64,000 nt of DNA from Blattabacterium cuenoti (GCF_014251955.1 NZ_CP059203.1:361895-425894); one strand, 5' to 3'. Counted from the first letter of the stretch, positions 25,747 through 35,732 are shown. The notes: generated by a model not told the origin, from the letters alone. Made by a program: numbers and translations.

Positions 25747-26846
25747 TTTTTTTTTTGAATGAGTTCATTTATTATTTTTTTTCTATTAAATTTTTCAAAT
25801 GAATTTTTTGAAAATCTTTCCACAAAAAAAATATGTTTTGGCTTATAAAATTTTTTTTTTCCGACAAAAATTGATTCTGGAATTTTGAAATTGAAAGGTT
25901 TACTTTCAATAACTAATACAATTTTATCCCCTAATTTTTTATCTGGGATTGAAGATACAAAAAATAGTTTATGAAAAGGAATAAATGGAAAAATCTCTTT
26001 TTCTATTAATTCAGGAATAACTTTTATTCCACCGCTATTAATCATATTATCATATCTTCCAACCCAATTAAATTTATGTTTTGATATCATATGAACAATA
26101 TCATTCGTTTGAATAAATGAATCTGAATCCAGAATAATATTATTATTACTACGATGATATGGGGAAAATATTTTTAAGCAGTTTCTTTTGTCTACACTTA
26201 AATGAACATCTTTAAATGATTGATAATAATTAGTTTTATCTAAGCCATTAATTTTTTTTAAAGCAATATGACCTAATGTTTCTGTCATTCCATAAGTAGA
26301 ATAACAAAGAGTTGAAATATTTTGTAATTTTTTTTCTAAATCAATAGAAATAGGAGCCCCACCTATTAAAAGGATTTTTATTTTTTCTCTTTTTAATTTT
26401 TTTAAAGATGAATAAACTTGTATAGGAACCATTGAGGAAATATCAAAAGATTCTTTGATATCTTTTAATGGATTAGATGATGGAAGAATACAATAAACAT
26501 TCCATTTAAATATAATTGCACGAACCAAAAACATTTTTGTTGCTATATAATCTATAGATAAACATAATAAACCTAGAATTCCATTTTTTTTTAAATCTAA
26601 AAAATCTACTGTCATTTTTGCACATGCTATCATATATTTTTTATTTAAAAAAATTTTTTTAGGAATTCCCGTTGTTCCAGAAGTAAAACCAATTAATACT
26701 GGACTACAGTCATACCAACTTTTTAAAAAAGAAAAAATTGATTTTTGCAAAAAAAATAAAGGATGATCACTAGAAATTAAATTAGTGAATATGTTTTTTG
26801 AAGAAAAATCAATCCATATTCCTAAATGAGATTTTTTATTTTCCAT
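25743..26846 (-). CDS. menE: o-Succinylbenzoate--CoA ligase (acyl-adenylate family)
   Basis: Activates o-succinylbenzoate with ATP and CoA in menaquinone synthesis. The adenylation motif [13 protein letters not shown] is near residues 53-65; [12 protein letters not shown] and the [15 protein letters not shown] hinge region follow, ending in a carboxy-terminal KFNRKKI lysine region. At 367 residues it is shorter than typical MenE (about 450), as is common in Bacteroidetes. Assignment to MenE among AMP-ligases rests on its position directly after menC, whose end it overlaps by 25 bases. Two A10 runs (plus-strand T10 at 25851-25860 and 25747-25756) lie in frame. Its stop overlaps that of icd by 4 bases. 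Confidence 0.88.
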   Translation of the reverse strand: MENKKSHLGIWIDFSSKNIFTNLISSDHPLFFLQKSIFSFLKSWYDCSPVLIGFTSGTTGIPKKIFLNKKYMIACAKMTVDFLDLKKNGILGLLCLSIDYIATKMFLVRAIIFKWNVYCILPSSNPLKDIKESFDISSMVPIQVYSSLKKLKREKIKILLIGGAPISIDLEKKLQNISTLCYSTYGMTETLGHIALKKINGLDKTNYYQSFKDVHLSVDKRNCLKIFSPYHRSNNNIILDSDSFIQTNDIVHMISKHKFNWVGRYDNMINSGGIKVIPELIEKEIFPFIPFHKLFFVSSIPDKKLGDKIVLVIESKPFNFKIPESIFVGKKKFYKPKHIFFVERFSKNSFEKFNRKKIINELIQKKN

Positions 26847-27901
26847 TTTCGTAAAGGATTATACCAAATATTTCCTTTTTCTACCTGCAAAGGAGAATAA
26901 AAATTATTGATATAAAAAGATCCTGTATTTAATCCATGAACAATTGAATGATTTCTTTTTTCAACAATATTAAAAGTCCATTGAGAAATAGCGTTGATTC
27001 CTATATTACTTTCCAAAGAAGAACTAATACACCAACCTATTTTTCTTTTTTCAGCTTCTAATATCCATTCTTCAGAACCAAAAAAACCTCCACATATATT
27101 GGGTTTGATAACAATATAATGAGGACATATAATATCTAATAATTTTTTTTTCAGTTTTAAATTATGAATTTTTATTAATTCTTCATCTAATGCAATAGGT
27201 AATTTTGAATTTTTACATAAATGAGACATATCATTCCAATTTCCAGAACCTATAGGTTGTTCTATATAATGAATAATATTTAAATCAAATAATTTTTCTA
27301 TACAATCTAAAGCATTTTTTCTACTTTTAAAAGAACCATTTGCATCTACACGTATTTTTATATGAGGATATTCTTTTTTAACCTTTTTTAATACCAAATA
27401 TTGATAATAGAAAAATTTTGAATTTATTTTCATTTTAATAAATGAAAATTTTTGAAGAATTTTTTTTTCTATTGATTTGAATAATAAAGTTTTATCTTCT
27501 TTAAAAGTATTTAACCAAATTAAACTGTTTGTAGGAAGTCCTACTTTCCCATTAGTAAAATCAGAGCTATATAATATTGGAAATCTATTTTTTAGACTTA
27601 AAAAAGCTTGTTCTAATCCAAAAAAAATAGATGAATATGAAATAAATCTATGATAATAATAGCATTCCATTTTTTTTAAAATATTTATCCTTTCAGAAAG
27701 ATATTGTAATTCTTTTTCATAATTATTCAAATTATCAAATGCAAATTGATCCAATAATGGATTACATTCTCCAATTCCTATTTTATTTTCTTTTTTTATG
27801 ACTAAAAACCAAATAATATTATACTTAAATATTCTATTTGAGTTTTTTACTTTTTTTTGAAAAAAAAACTGATATTTCTTTAATATAGATTTCATTATCA
27901 A
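26822..27901 (-). CDS. menC: o-Succinylbenzoate synthase (enolase superfamily)
   Basis: Dehydrates SHCHC to o-succinylbenzoate. The enolase-superfamily barrel is visible: lysine motif SFIKMKINSKF, first metal ligand in IRVDANGSF, second in YIEQPIGSGNW, third in ALDEELIK, and the lysine of VIKPNICGG. SSSLESNIGINAISQWT closes the barrel. The 359 residues are a normal length. It follows the metallo-hydrolase by 21 bases and overlaps menE by 25 bases; it is the fourth gene of the block menB-menA-hydrolase-menC-menE. A start at 27895 (second Met) is also possible. MenF, MenD and MenH are not in this window. Confidence 0.92.
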   Translation of the reverse strand: MIMKSILKKYQFFFQKKVKNSNRIFKYNIIWFLVIKKENKIGIGECNPLLDQFAFDNLNNYEKELQYLSERINILKKMECYYYHRFISYSSIFFGLEQAFLSLKNRFPILYSSDFTNGKVGLPTNSLIWLNTFKEDKTLLFKSIEKKILQKFSFIKMKINSKFFYYQYLVLKKVKKEYPHIKIRVDANGSFKSRKNALDCIEKLFDLNIIHYIEQPIGSGNWNDMSHLCKNSKLPIALDEELIKIHNLKLKKKLLDIICPHYIVIKPNICGGFFGSEEWILEAEKRKIGWCISSSLESNIGINAISQWTFNIVEKRNHSIVHGLNTGSFYINNFYSPLQVEKGNIWYNPLRKWKIKNLI

Positions 27902-27922
27902 TATAATACATACAATAAATAA

Positions 27923-28621
27923 TCAGATCCATATAGTTTCTCCCATTTTTGGTAAAAAAAGCTCCTTTTTATTTTCAGAAAATTTATTTTTTGCTTCTTT
28001 TTTATTAATTTGAATTGTTTCAAAAGTATCATAATGCACACCTAAAACTTTCTTACATTGCAAAAAATCCGAAGCAATTATAGCTTCTTCTACATCCATT
28101 GTATAAATTCCACCTATAGGAAGAATAGAAATTTTTAAATTCCCAAATTTAGGAATGAGTTTCATTTCATATGTAAGAGAGGTATCTCCTGACAAATAAA
28201 TATTTCCTTGATCCGTATGTAAAAGAAATCCTCCAGGATTTCCTCCATAAGTTCCATCATTAAAAACACTAGAATGAGCAGACCAAACATATTTTAATTT
28301 TCCAAATGGAAAAGAAATAAAAGATCCATAATTCATTCCATATGTTTTTAATCCTTTATTTTCAAAATAATTAGATATCTCATAATTTGAGATCACTAAA
28401 GATTCAAATTTTTTTGCAAAAAATTCTGTATCAAGAACATGATCATAATGTGCATGCGTTAATAAAATATAATCTACTTTTTTGAAAAAATTCATACATT
28501 TATCGAATAATAAAGAATCATTTTTTAATATAGGATTATCAGAAAAAAAAGGATCTACTAATAAAAGAAATTTATGTATTTCTAATGTATACGTACTATG
28601 AGTGAAAAAAGTAATTTTCAT
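27923..28621 (-). CDS. Metallo-beta-lactamase-fold hydrolase (UPF0173 type)
   Basis: 232-residue MBL-fold hydrolase. The zinc-binding signature THAHYDH sits near residues 54-60; further likely ligands are the histidine in WSAHSSV, the aspartate in YLSGDTSL and the histidine in VLGVHYDTF. No signal peptide. The start MKITFFTHSTYTLEI is typical of the UPF0173/UlaG-like group. It is embedded in the menaquinone block, 21 bases before menC and 28 bases after menA, an arrangement also known in free-living Flavobacteriia. A thioesterase-like or housekeeping role within the pathway (bacteroidal MenH/MenI functions are poorly assigned) is conceivable but unproven; the substrate is unknown. Confidence 0.85.
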   Translation of the reverse strand: MKITFFTHSTYTLEIHKFLLLVDPFFSDNPILKNDSLLFDKCMNFFKKVDYILLTHAHYDHVLDTEFFAKKFESLVISNYEISNYFENKGLKTYGMNYGSFISFPFGKLKYVWSAHSSVFNDGTYGGNPGGFLLHTDQGNIYLSGDTSLTYEMKLIPKFGNLKISILPIGGIYTMDVEEAIIASDFLQCKKVLGVHYDTFETIQINKKEAKNKFSENKKELFLPKMGETIWI

Positions 28622-28649
28622 ATTTTTTTTGGATTATTTTCAATATATT

Positions 28650-29588
28650 TCAATATAGGATTCCAATACCTATACTCATAGAATGAAAAAAAGTCATTAA
28701 AATTAGTTTTTTTAGTTCTAAATTCAAATCTTTTGGATTTGATATCCAAATGATTTTTTGAATATGTTTTGCAAAAAAAGGAAAAATAGAGACAAAACAA
28801 AACCATTGAAAAATCCCTTTATAATTTAAAAAAATAAAATATCCTCCTAAAAATAAAGAAATTAAAACAGAAAAAATATGATATTGTTTTGCATATTTAA
28901 TTCCCAATACTCCTGCTATTGTATATTTTCCATTTTTACAATCATTTTCTATGTCTCTCATATTATTAATATTTAACACGGATACATTTAGAAATCCTAC
29001 AGAAAAAGATAAAAATAAGATATCCATGCAAAAAGTATGAGTATATAAAAAATAACTTCCCATTACAGAAACGAGTCCAAAAAAAATTAAAACAAATAAA
29101 TCCCCCATTCCAACTATATAACCATAAGGATTTTTTCCAACAGTATACTTTATGGAACTATATATACAAATCAAAATCCCTATAAGGAAAAATAAAAAAA
29201 TGAAAATATTTTTTATGTTAATTGATATTGATTGTAAAATCAATAATATACCAGAAAAAAAAGATAAAAAAGAAAGAATTTTTACTGCTTTTCTCATTTC
29301 TAATAATGAGATAAACCCACTTTGAATTATTGTATTATGTTGTATCATAGGATCTTTATTAGAGTAGTAATAGTTGTCAACCCCTTTTATAAAATCTCCA
29401 TAATTATTTGAAAAATTAGCTAATATTTGCAATAATAAAGCAGTTATAAGACATAAAAAATAAGTATAAAAACTTACGTCTCCTCTAGATTTAGAGATTA
29501 AAAAACTTAAAGTCACCCCAGAAAAAGATAATGGTAAAGTATGAATACGAACAGATTTATACCAGTATTTCAACTTCATATTCCTCAT
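28650..29588 (-). CDS. menA: 1,4-Dihydroxy-2-naphthoate polyprenyltransferase
   Basis: Integral membrane UbiA-family enzyme attaching the polyprenyl chain to dihydroxynaphthoate. First aspartate motif in NFSNNYGDFIKGVDNYY, near residues 60-76; second in NINNMRDIENDCKNGKYTIA near 205-224. About eight hydrophobic segments are visible. The 312 residues fit. The family start KLKYWYKSVRIHTLPLS suggests that ATG at 29579 (MKLKYWY) may be used instead of 29588. It is 4 bases after menB. Its prenyl donor would come from the synthase at 721-1707. The product, menaquinone, would be the quinone of the respiratory chain. Confidence 0.92.
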   Translation of the reverse strand: MRNMKLKYWYKSVRIHTLPLSFSGVTLSFLISKSRGDVSFYTYFLCLITALLLQILANFSNNYGDFIKGVDNYYYSNKDPMIQHNTIIQSGFISLLEMRKAVKILSFLSFFSGILLILQSISINIKNIFIFLFFLIGILICIYSSIKYTVGKNPYGYIVGMGDLFVLIFFGLVSVMGSYFLYTHTFCMDILFLSFSVGFLNVSVLNINNMRDIENDCKNGKYTIAGVLGIKYAKQYHIFSVLISLFLGGYFIFLNYKGIFQWFCFVSIFPFFAKHIQKIIWISNPKDLNLELKKLILMTFFHSMSIGIGILY

Positions 29589-29592
29589 TTCT

Positions 29593-30414
29593 TTATAGAA
29601 GTTTAGAAAATTTTTTAAAATTTGGATCTCTTTTTTCTAAAAATGCGTTTTTTCCTTCTTGAGATTCATCCATCAAATAAAACATAAAAGTGGCATCTCC
29701 TGCTAATTGCATTAATCCATGTTGACCATCTAATTCTGCATTTAAACACCGTTTAATCATTCTCAAAGACATAGGACTTCTTTTTTGTATCATTTGACAC
29801 CATTCTATGGTAACTTTTTCTAATTGATTTATAGGAACAACTTTATTAATTAACCCCATATTCAAAGCTTCTTTTGCAGAATATTCTTTACATAAAAACC
29901 ACATTTCTCTTGTTTTTTTTTGACCAATATGACGTGCTAAATAAGAACATCCAAATCCCCCATCAAAAGATCCAACTTTAGGACCAACTTGACTAAAAAT
30001 AGAATTCTCTGATGCAATAGTCAAATCACAAACTACATGCAAAACATGTCCTCCTCCTACAGCAAACCCATTAACCATAGCAATAACTGGTTTAGGTAAT
30101 TCTCGTATTTTTTTATAAAAGTCTAGAATGTTCAATTTTGGAATTCCATCCTTTCCTAAATACCCTCCTAATCCTCTTGTTTTTTGATCCCCTCCAGAAC
30201 AAAAAGATTTTCCAGATCCAGTTATAATCAATACATCAATATCTTTTCTGTCACGACATATATCTATAGCATCAATCATTTCTTGAACTGTTTCTACACG
30301 AAAAGCATTATGACATTGAGGTCTATTAATTTCTATCTTAGAAATTCCCTTCCAAAAAAGGAATAAAATATCTTCATATTTTTTAATTGGAATCCAATTT
30401 ATTGTATAATGCAT
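29593..30414 (-). CDS. menB: 1,4-Dihydroxy-2-naphthoyl-CoA synthase
   Basis: Crotonase-fold enzyme closing the second ring of the naphthoquinone from o-succinylbenzoyl-CoA. Seen: CoA oxyanion hole [12 protein letters not shown] near residues 72-83, [43 protein letters not shown] and the carboxy-terminal [13 protein letters not shown]. The 273 residues are normal. First gene of the minus-strand men block; its promoter should lie in 30415-30508, the spacer shared with the divergent small membrane protein. Distinction from other crotonases is strong because SFDGG and QKTRG are MenB hallmarks. Confidence 0.96.
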   Translation of the reverse strand: MHYTINWIPIKKYEDILFLFWKGISKIEINRPQCHNAFRVETVQEMIDAIDICRDRKDIDVLIITGSGKSFCSGGDQKTRGLGGYLGKDGIPKLNILDFYKKIRELPKPVIAMVNGFAVGGGHVLHVVCDLTIASENSIFSQVGPKVGSFDGGFGCSYLARHIGQKKTREMWFLCKEYSAKEALNMGLINKVVPINQLEKVTIEWCQMIQKRSPMSLRMIKRCLNAELDGQHGLMQLAGDATFMFYLMDESQEGKNAFLEKRDPNFKKFSKLL

Positions 30415-30508
30415 AACTTAAAAAGTTGAATTTTAAAATTGACATTTATTTTAATAAACAAAATAACAAAAAAAATTCTTTCTTTAGAAAGAGTATTTTA
30501 ATAGGATA

Positions 30509-30925
30509 ATGTTCAGAAATATCTTTTCAGTAATTATAGGAATAGGAGTAAGTATAACAGAAATTCTTTCTGCTATTGAATTAATAAAAAAATGGTTTGT
30601 AAAAATTCAATTCATTCCATTAAAAAATTTGCAAGATATTTTTATTTATGCACCAACTGAATTTTTTATAATTCTTACATTTTTTTATGCAATTAGTTCA
30701 TTTATAGGAGGAATAACAACAGCTCTATTTGTAAAAATAGCTAAAAAAGCTTATGCAGTATTAAATGGATTTATTTTATTTATTATTGCCTTTATTCATA
30801 TTTTTTTGTATACACTTCCCCTTTGGTTTAAAATTATTATTTTTCCCATTTTTTTTTCCTTCTCATATCTAGGAGGAGAATTTATAGAAAATTTTTACAA
30901 AAAAAAAGATTTTATTAATAAATAA
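30509..30925 (+). CDS. Small integral membrane protein, unknown function
   Basis: 138 residues, strongly hydrophobic, with about four predicted membrane helices: residues 4-24 or so, 50-80, 85-105 and 105-125. The charged ends (MFRN; YKKKDFINK) suggest a small multi-pass inner-membrane protein. I do not recognise the family; glycine-rich SSFIGGITTALFVKIAKKAYA is a conserved-looking segment. It starts at ATG 30509, divergent from menB, and its last 31 bases overlap the 3' end of convergent nhaD. The clean frame in such a reduced genome suggests that it is functional. Confidence 0.65.
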   Translation: MFRNIFSVIIGIGVSITEILSAIELIKKWFVKIQFIPLKNLQDIFIYAPTEFFIILTFFYAISSFIGGITTALFVKIAKKAYAVLNGFILFIIAFIHIFLYTLPLWFKIIIFPIFFSFSYLGGEFIENFYKKKDFINK

Positions 30926-32172
30926 GAGAATCCAGAAAAATATCCTATAAAAGCTAACCAACTAATTTTTTTTAGATACCAAAAAAAATCTATTTTTTCC
31001 ATTCCCATAGCTGCAACTCCAGAAGCAGATCCTATAATCAAAAGACTTCCTCCTGTTCCAGAAACATAAGCTATAAAATGCCAAAATTCATGATCAATAG
31101 GATAAGAAAACATAGATATAGTAGCTGCAACCAACGGAACATTATCTATAATAGAGGATATAAAACCAAATATAAATGTTGTTAATTTCCATGTAAAAAC
31201 TATTTTTCTAATCCAATGAGATAAATGATATAACAAACCTAAAGATTCTAATGCTGAAACAGAAAGTAATATCCCTAAAAAAAATAAAACACTAGACATC
31301 TCTATTTTTCTACTAAATACTTCATTTAAAGAAAAATTTCTATTCAAAATAGTTATTACAATACAAAATGCTCCAAGAGAAAACAGCATTCCCATATATG
31401 GAGGAACACCAGTTATAATTTTAAAAATAGGAACGAATAACATAAATAATAAACCTATATTAAACAAAATAAAACCTTTTTTAATATCTGATTTAGATAA
31501 TCCTGTTTTTTTCACTTGAATAATTCCATTAAAAATAGACATTTTAGAACCTATTAAAGTAGAAGAAAACATGCATAAAAAAGATGGAATAAATATTTCT
31601 TTGATAAGATTTATAGTCGTTACTTTATTAGAAATCCATAACATTGTCGTAGTTATATCTCCAATAGGAGACCATACTCCTCCTGCATTCGCAGAGATAA
31701 TCACAAAACCCAAATAATGTAAACGTTCTTTATAATCAGAAATAATTTTTCGTAAAAGAGAAACCATAACTATAGTTGCTGTAAGATTGTCTATTATTGC
31801 AGATAATAAAAAGGATAAAAAAGTAATTATCCATAAAAATTTTCGTTTTGTATTATTAGAAAATAATTCTCTTAAAGATTCAAATCCAGAAAAAGCATCA
31901 ATAATAGAAATAATAGACATTGCTCCAATAAGAAAAAAAATAATTTCAGATGCTTTTCCTAAATGAAGTAATAATAAATGATGTTTAGGACCGTTCCAAT
32001 TTATTAAATGTTTATCATTCAATTCAAAAACAGGAATTTTCCAAAACATAATTAAACTCCAACAAATAGAAGCCATAATAAGAGATGGAATAACCTTATT
32101 TAAGGAGACAACATTTTCAAGGGTAATAAATAAATATCCAATGATAAAAACTAATATTATTACTATTACCAT
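30895..32172 (-). CDS. nhaD: Sodium/proton antiporter NhaD type
   Basis: Inner-membrane ion transporter of the NhaD/ArsB superfamily with about 11-12 hydrophobic segments. Family features are AIIDNLTATIVMVSLLR near residues 119-135 and ISANAGGVWSPIGDITTTMLW near 158-178, the polar unwound helix of this superfamily. SSIIDNVPLVAATISMF and SGTGGSLLIIGSASGVAAMG form the inverted-repeat counterpart in the second half. The 425 residues match. It would exchange cytosolic Na+ for H+, linking to pH and sodium balance inside the host cell. It is convergent with the small membrane gene (31-base overlap) and starts 114 bases after eno ends. Ion specificity is by family only. Confidence 0.9.
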   Translation of the reverse strand: MVIVIILVFIIGYLFITLENVVSLNKVIPSLIMASICWSLIMFWKIPVFELNDKHLINWNGPKHHLLLLHLGKASEIIFFLIGAMSIISIIDAFSGFESLRELFSNNTKRKFLWIITFLSFLLSAIIDNLTATIVMVSLLRKIISDYKERLHYLGFVIISANAGGVWSPIGDITTTMLWISNKVTTINLIKEIFIPSFLCMFSSTLIGSKMSIFNGIIQVKKTGLSKSDIKKGFILFNIGLLFMLFVPIFKIITGVPPYMGMLFSLGAFCIVITILNRNFSLNEVFSRKIEMSSVLFFLGILLSVSALESLGLLYHLSHWIRKIVFTWKLTTFIFGFISSIIDNVPLVAATISMFSYPIDHEFWHFIAYVSGTGGSLLIIGSASGVAAMGMEKIDFFWYLKKISWLAFIGYFSGFSYLLIKSFFL

Positions 32173-32286
32173 TATTATTACATTGATTCCTTACTTGTTT
32201 TTATTGTTTTTGAAAATCTTAAAAAAAAAACTTACCATCAAAAACTAAAAAAATAAAAAAAAATGGAAATAAAAAGGTAAATTTTT

Positions 32287-33573
32287 TCATGGGAAAATCC
32301 ATCCTGGATAATAGGAATTATTTCCAAGTATTTCTTCAATACGAAATAATTGATTATATTTTGAAGTTCTTTCAGAACGATTAATAGAGCCTGCTTTAAT
32401 TTGTCCAGTATTAAAAGCTACAGAAAAATCTGCTATGAAAGTATCTTCTGTCTCTCCAGAACGATGAGAAATAATATTGTTATATCTATTTTTTTTCGCC
32501 AAATTAACAGTTTTTATCGTTTCTGTAAGTGTTCCTACTTGATTTACTTTAATAAGAATAGAATTAGCAATTCCTTTTTTTATCCCTTGACTTAATTTTT
32601 CTTCTTTTGTTACAAAAAGATCATCTCCTACTAATTGAACCTCTTTTCCAATCTCATGAGTTAATAATTTCCATCCTTCCCAATCATTTTGATCCATCCC
32701 ATCTTCAATAGATAAAATTGGATATCTTTTAGTTAAATATGATAAATAATTTATATGTTCTTCTCTAGACTTTCTTATTTCTCGTTCTTTTACTTTTTCA
32801 AATTTTGAATAATTATATTGATTATCTTGATAAAATTCAGAAGCGGCACAATCTAAAGCTAAACCTATATGATCATACGGTTCATAACCAGACATATGTA
32901 TAGCTTCCAAAAGATTATCCAGAACATCTTCTATGTTATTAAAACTTGGAGAAAATCCTCCTTCATCCCCAAGATTAGTCGAGAATCCTTTTTTATGTAA
33001 AATATCTTTTAATTGATAAAAAACTTTATGTCCCATTTGAATAGCTTCAAAGAAATTATTTGCTTTCACAGGAATAATCATAAATTCTTGAAAAGGAATA
33101 GAAGAGTCTGAATGTTTTCCCCCATTTATAATATTTATTAAAGGAACTGGCAAAATATTTGAAGATATTCCTCCCATATATTTATAAAGAGGGAGTTTTA
33201 ATTCTTTTGCGGCTGCTTTTGTGACAGCTAAAGAAATTCCTAAAGTTGCATTAGCACCCAATCTTTTTTTATTTTTTGTTCCATCTAAATCTAACATTAA
33301 TTGATCAATATATTCTTGATCTAGAACAGATTTTCCAATTAGTTCAGGTGCAATAATTTTATTAACATTTTGAACTGCTTTAAAAACTCCTTTTCCTAAA
33401 AAAGACTCTCCGTAATCACGTAATTCAACAGACTCTTCTTTTCCTTTTGAAACACCAGATGGTACAGATGCACGCCCCAATACATTATTATTTGTAATCA
33501 CATCTACTTCTACAGTAGGATTTCCTCTAGAATCCAGAATTTGTCTTGCTTTTATTTTTTTAATTTTTCTCAT
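32287..33573 (-). CDS. eno: Enolase
   Basis: Converts 2-phosphoglycerate to phosphoenolpyruvate. Seen: KARQILDSRGNPTVEVDV at the start, SVPSGVSKGKEESVELRD, NLGDEGGFSP, metal ligands in LALDCAASEFY, LSIEDGMDQNDWEGW and VGDDLFVT, catalytic lysine in SILIKVNQVGTLTET, and SHRSGETEDTFIADFSV near the end. The 428 residues are standard. It follows rplQ by 36 bases on the same strand, so it may be read through from the ribosomal operon; in several free-living Bacteroidetes other genes (for example carA) sit between them. Confidence 0.97.
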   Translation of the reverse strand: MRKIKKIKARQILDSRGNPTVEVDVITNNNVLGRASVPSGVSKGKEESVELRDYGESFLGKGVFKAVQNVNKIIAPELIGKSVLDQEYIDQLMLDLDGTKNKKRLGANATLGISLAVTKAAAKELKLPLYKYMGGISSNILPVPLINIINGGKHSDSSIPFQEFMIIPVKANNFFEAIQMGHKVFYQLKDILHKKGFSTNLGDEGGFSPSFNNIEDVLDNLLEAIHMSGYEPYDHIGLALDCAASEFYQDNQYNYSKFEKVKEREIRKSREEHINYLSYLTKRYPILSIEDGMDQNDWEGWKLLTHEIGKEVQLVGDDLFVTKEEKLSQGIKKGIANSILIKVNQVGTLTETIKTVNLAKKNRYNNIISHRSGETEDTFIADFSVAFNTGQIKAGSINRSERTSKYNQLFRIEEILGNNSYYPGWIFP

Positions 33574-33609
33574 CTTGTTATTTTATCTTCTTCTTTTTTT
33601 TTATTAAAT

Positions 33610-34038
33610 CTATTTTTTTTTAAGACGATTACTACGTCTTACAGATTTTATTACATTTTTTTTATTAACAAGATAAAAATCATTAAAATCTACTAATTCA
33701 ATTAAAGAATATTTAGACATATCTCCAAATCGAAATCCAACTTTTATAATTCTTGTATATCCACCAGAACGTTTTCGTACTTTATTAAAAGAATCTTTAA
33801 AAAGTTCTGATACTGCTATTTTATCTCTTAAAAATGAAAATATATTTCTTCTTGAATGAGTAGTATTTATTTTAGATTTAGTAATAATAGGTTCTATATA
33901 TTGTCTCAATGCTTTAGCTTTAGCTAAAGTTGTAAAAATTTTTTTCTTTTTAATTAAAGAAGAAGACATATTAGAAAGCATAGATTTCCTATGTCCAAAT
34001 TTTCTACTCAAATGATTATTTTTCTTTTTATGATTCAT
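33610..34038 (-). CDS. rplQ: 50S ribosomal protein L17
   Basis: Large-subunit protein near the peptide exit. The amino end NHLSRKFGHRKSMLSNMSSSLI and the block TLAKAKALRQYIEPIITKSK are typical; the carboxy part GGYTRIIKVGFRFGDMSKYSLIELVDF closes the domain. 142 residues. The conserved RT of RTxxAHR is read here as HSRRNIFSFLRD, a mild divergence. Last gene of the rpsM-rpsK-rpsD-rpoA-rplQ alpha cluster, 48 bases after rpoA. Confidence 0.95.
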   Translation of the reverse strand: MNHKKKNNHLSRKFGHRKSMLSNMSSSLIKKKKIFTTLAKAKALRQYIEPIITKSKINTTHSRRNIFSFLRDKIAVSELFKDSFNKVRKRSGGYTRIIKVGFRFGDMSKYSLIELVDFNDFYLVNKKNVIKSVRRSNRLKKK

Positions 34039-34086
34039 TCATTCATTAAATTCATCTAATCTTAATCTAAAATACTAAATAAAATT

Positions 34087-35088
34087 TTATTTTTTTGATT
34101 TAAAATCGGAGAGATCCATTCCAAAAAATAACCCTTTTTTTTTCATTTGATTTTCTAACTCTTCTAATGATTTTTTTCCAAAATTTCTCATTCTCAATAT
34201 AGTATCTCTACTACAGAGTACTAAATCAGCTATAGTTTTTATAGAAGCAGATTTTAAACAATTTTTTGTACGAACAGATAAATTCATGTCATTTAATTTA
34301 GCTTTTAATAAAGTACGCATACGTAAATATTCTTCATCATATTTTTTTTCTTTATGAATTTTTTCATGTTCTTTTTTTCCAATTTTTTCATAAGAAAAGA
34401 TAGAAAAATACTGTATCAGTATTTTAGAAGCTTCCATTAAAGCAGATTTAGGACATATAGATCCATCTGTTTTTATTTCCAATGAAAGATTTTCAAAATC
34501 CGTTTTCTGACCCACACGACAATTTTCTATTGTGTATTTTACATTTCTAATAGGAGTATAGATGGAATCTATAGGAATAGTATCAATTAAATAATCATTA
34601 TTATTTTTTTTATTTTCTTCTGCTGGAACATATCCTCTACCTTCTTCTATAGTAAAATTCATTTCTAGTGGAACAAATTTATTTTTATTACAAATGACTA
34701 AATCAGTATTTAAAATTTGAAAACTAGAAATAAATTTATTTAATATTTTTCCAGTTACTTGTTCATAATCACTATCAATATAAGCATTCACTATTTCTTT
34801 ATTAATTCCAGAAACTTTTCGTTTTAAACGAATTTTTTTAAAATTTAAAACAATTTCAGTTACATCTTCAACAACTCCTTCTATAGTAGTGAATTCATAT
34901 TTCACTCCTTTAATTCTAATAGAAGTCACTGCTAATCCTTTCAATGAACTTAAAAGAACTCTCCTTAATGCATTTCCCAATGTAACCCCATAACCGGGTT
35001 CTAAAGGTTTTAAATGGAAAATACCTTTGCAATTAGAAAATTCTGATGTTGTAATCCTATCAGGTTTAACAAAATCTAGAATATCCAT
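34087..35088 (-). CDS. rpoA: RNA polymerase subunit alpha
   Basis: Scaffold subunit of RNA polymerase. The amino-terminal assembly domain shows GIFHLKPLEPGYGVTLGNALRRVLLSSLKGLAVTSIRI (read in parts), with LEPGYGxTLGNALRR at residues 30-43. The carboxy-terminal domain (about 255-320) carries the DNA- and factor-contacting helices NLSVRTKNCLKSASIKTIADLV and RNFGKKSLEEL. 333 residues, full length, so regulated promoters with UP elements or activators are still possible. It is 14 bases after rpsD. Confidence 0.97.
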   Translation of the reverse strand: MDILDFVKPDRITTSEFSNCKGIFHLKPLEPGYGVTLGNALRRVLLSSLKGLAVTSIRIKGVKYEFTTIEGVVEDVTEIVLNFKKIRLKRKVSGINKEIVNAYIDSDYEQVTGKILNKFISSFQILNTDLVICNKNKFVPLEMNFTIEEGRGYVPAEENKKNNNDYLIDTIPIDSIYTPIRNVKYTIENCRVGQKTDFENLSLEIKTDGSICPKSALMEASKILIQYFSIFSYEKIGKKEHEKIHKEKKYDEEYLRMRTLLKAKLNDMNLSVRTKNCLKSASIKTIADLVLCSRDTILRMRNFGKKSLEELENQMKKKGLFFGMDLSDFKSKK

Positions 35089-35102
35089 AAAAATTTTTTA
35101 TA

Positions 35103-35714
35103 TTATTTTGAATACAATTCAACAATTAGCTGTTCTTTGATATTTTCTGGAATTTGAGTCCTTTTTGGAATCGTTCTAAATATTCCAAACATATTTTTTT
35201 CATCTAAAATTAACCATTCTACTAAAGTTCCTTCAACTTTTTTATTTATTGATTCTAATATAACTGGATGTTTTTTAGATTTTTCTTTAATTTCAATTTT
35301 ATCTCCAGGTTTTAATCTAAAAGATGGAATGTTAACAATATGATTATTTACCATAATATGTCTATGAGAAATTATTTGACGTGAAGAAGATCTAGAAGGT
35401 GCAAACTTTAATCTAAAAACAACATTATCTAAACGAGATTCGCATGCTTGTAATAATAATTCTCCAGTTACTCCTTTTTTTCTTGCAGCTTCCAAAAATA
35501 ACTTTTCAAATTGACGTTCCAATATACCATAAGTATATTTAGCTTTTTGTTTTTCTAATAATTGCATAAAGTATTCCGAACGTTTTCCTCTTCGTCTGTT
35601 ATTCCCATGTTGACCAGATGGATATTTTCTTCTTTCAAAATATTTATCTTCTCCATATATACATTCTCCGAATTTTCTAGATATTCTAGTTTTTGGTCCT
35701 ATGTATCTTGCCAT
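35103..35714 (-). CDS. rpsD: 30S ribosomal protein S4
   Basis: Primary 16S rRNA-binding protein at the 5' domain. From [17 protein letters not shown] at 35714 (203 residues). The frame two codons upstream (MF) is less likely. It lacks the zinc cysteines of the C+ form. S4 RNA-binding domain: [26 protein letters not shown] and [13 protein letters not shown]. In the alpha cluster between rpsK (18 bases upstream) and rpoA. Confidence 0.96.
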   Translation of the reverse strand: MARYIGPKTRISRKFGECIYGEDKYFERRKYPSGQHGNNRRRGKRSEYFMQLLEKQKAKYTYGILERQFEKLFLEAARKKGVTGELLLQACESRLDNVVFRLKFAPSRSSSRQIISHRHIMVNNHIVNIPSFRLKPGDKIEIKEKSKKHPVILESINKKVEGTLVEWLILDEKNMFGIFRTIPKRTQIPENIKEQLIVELYSK

Positions 35715-35732
35715 AAACATAAAATTTAATAA

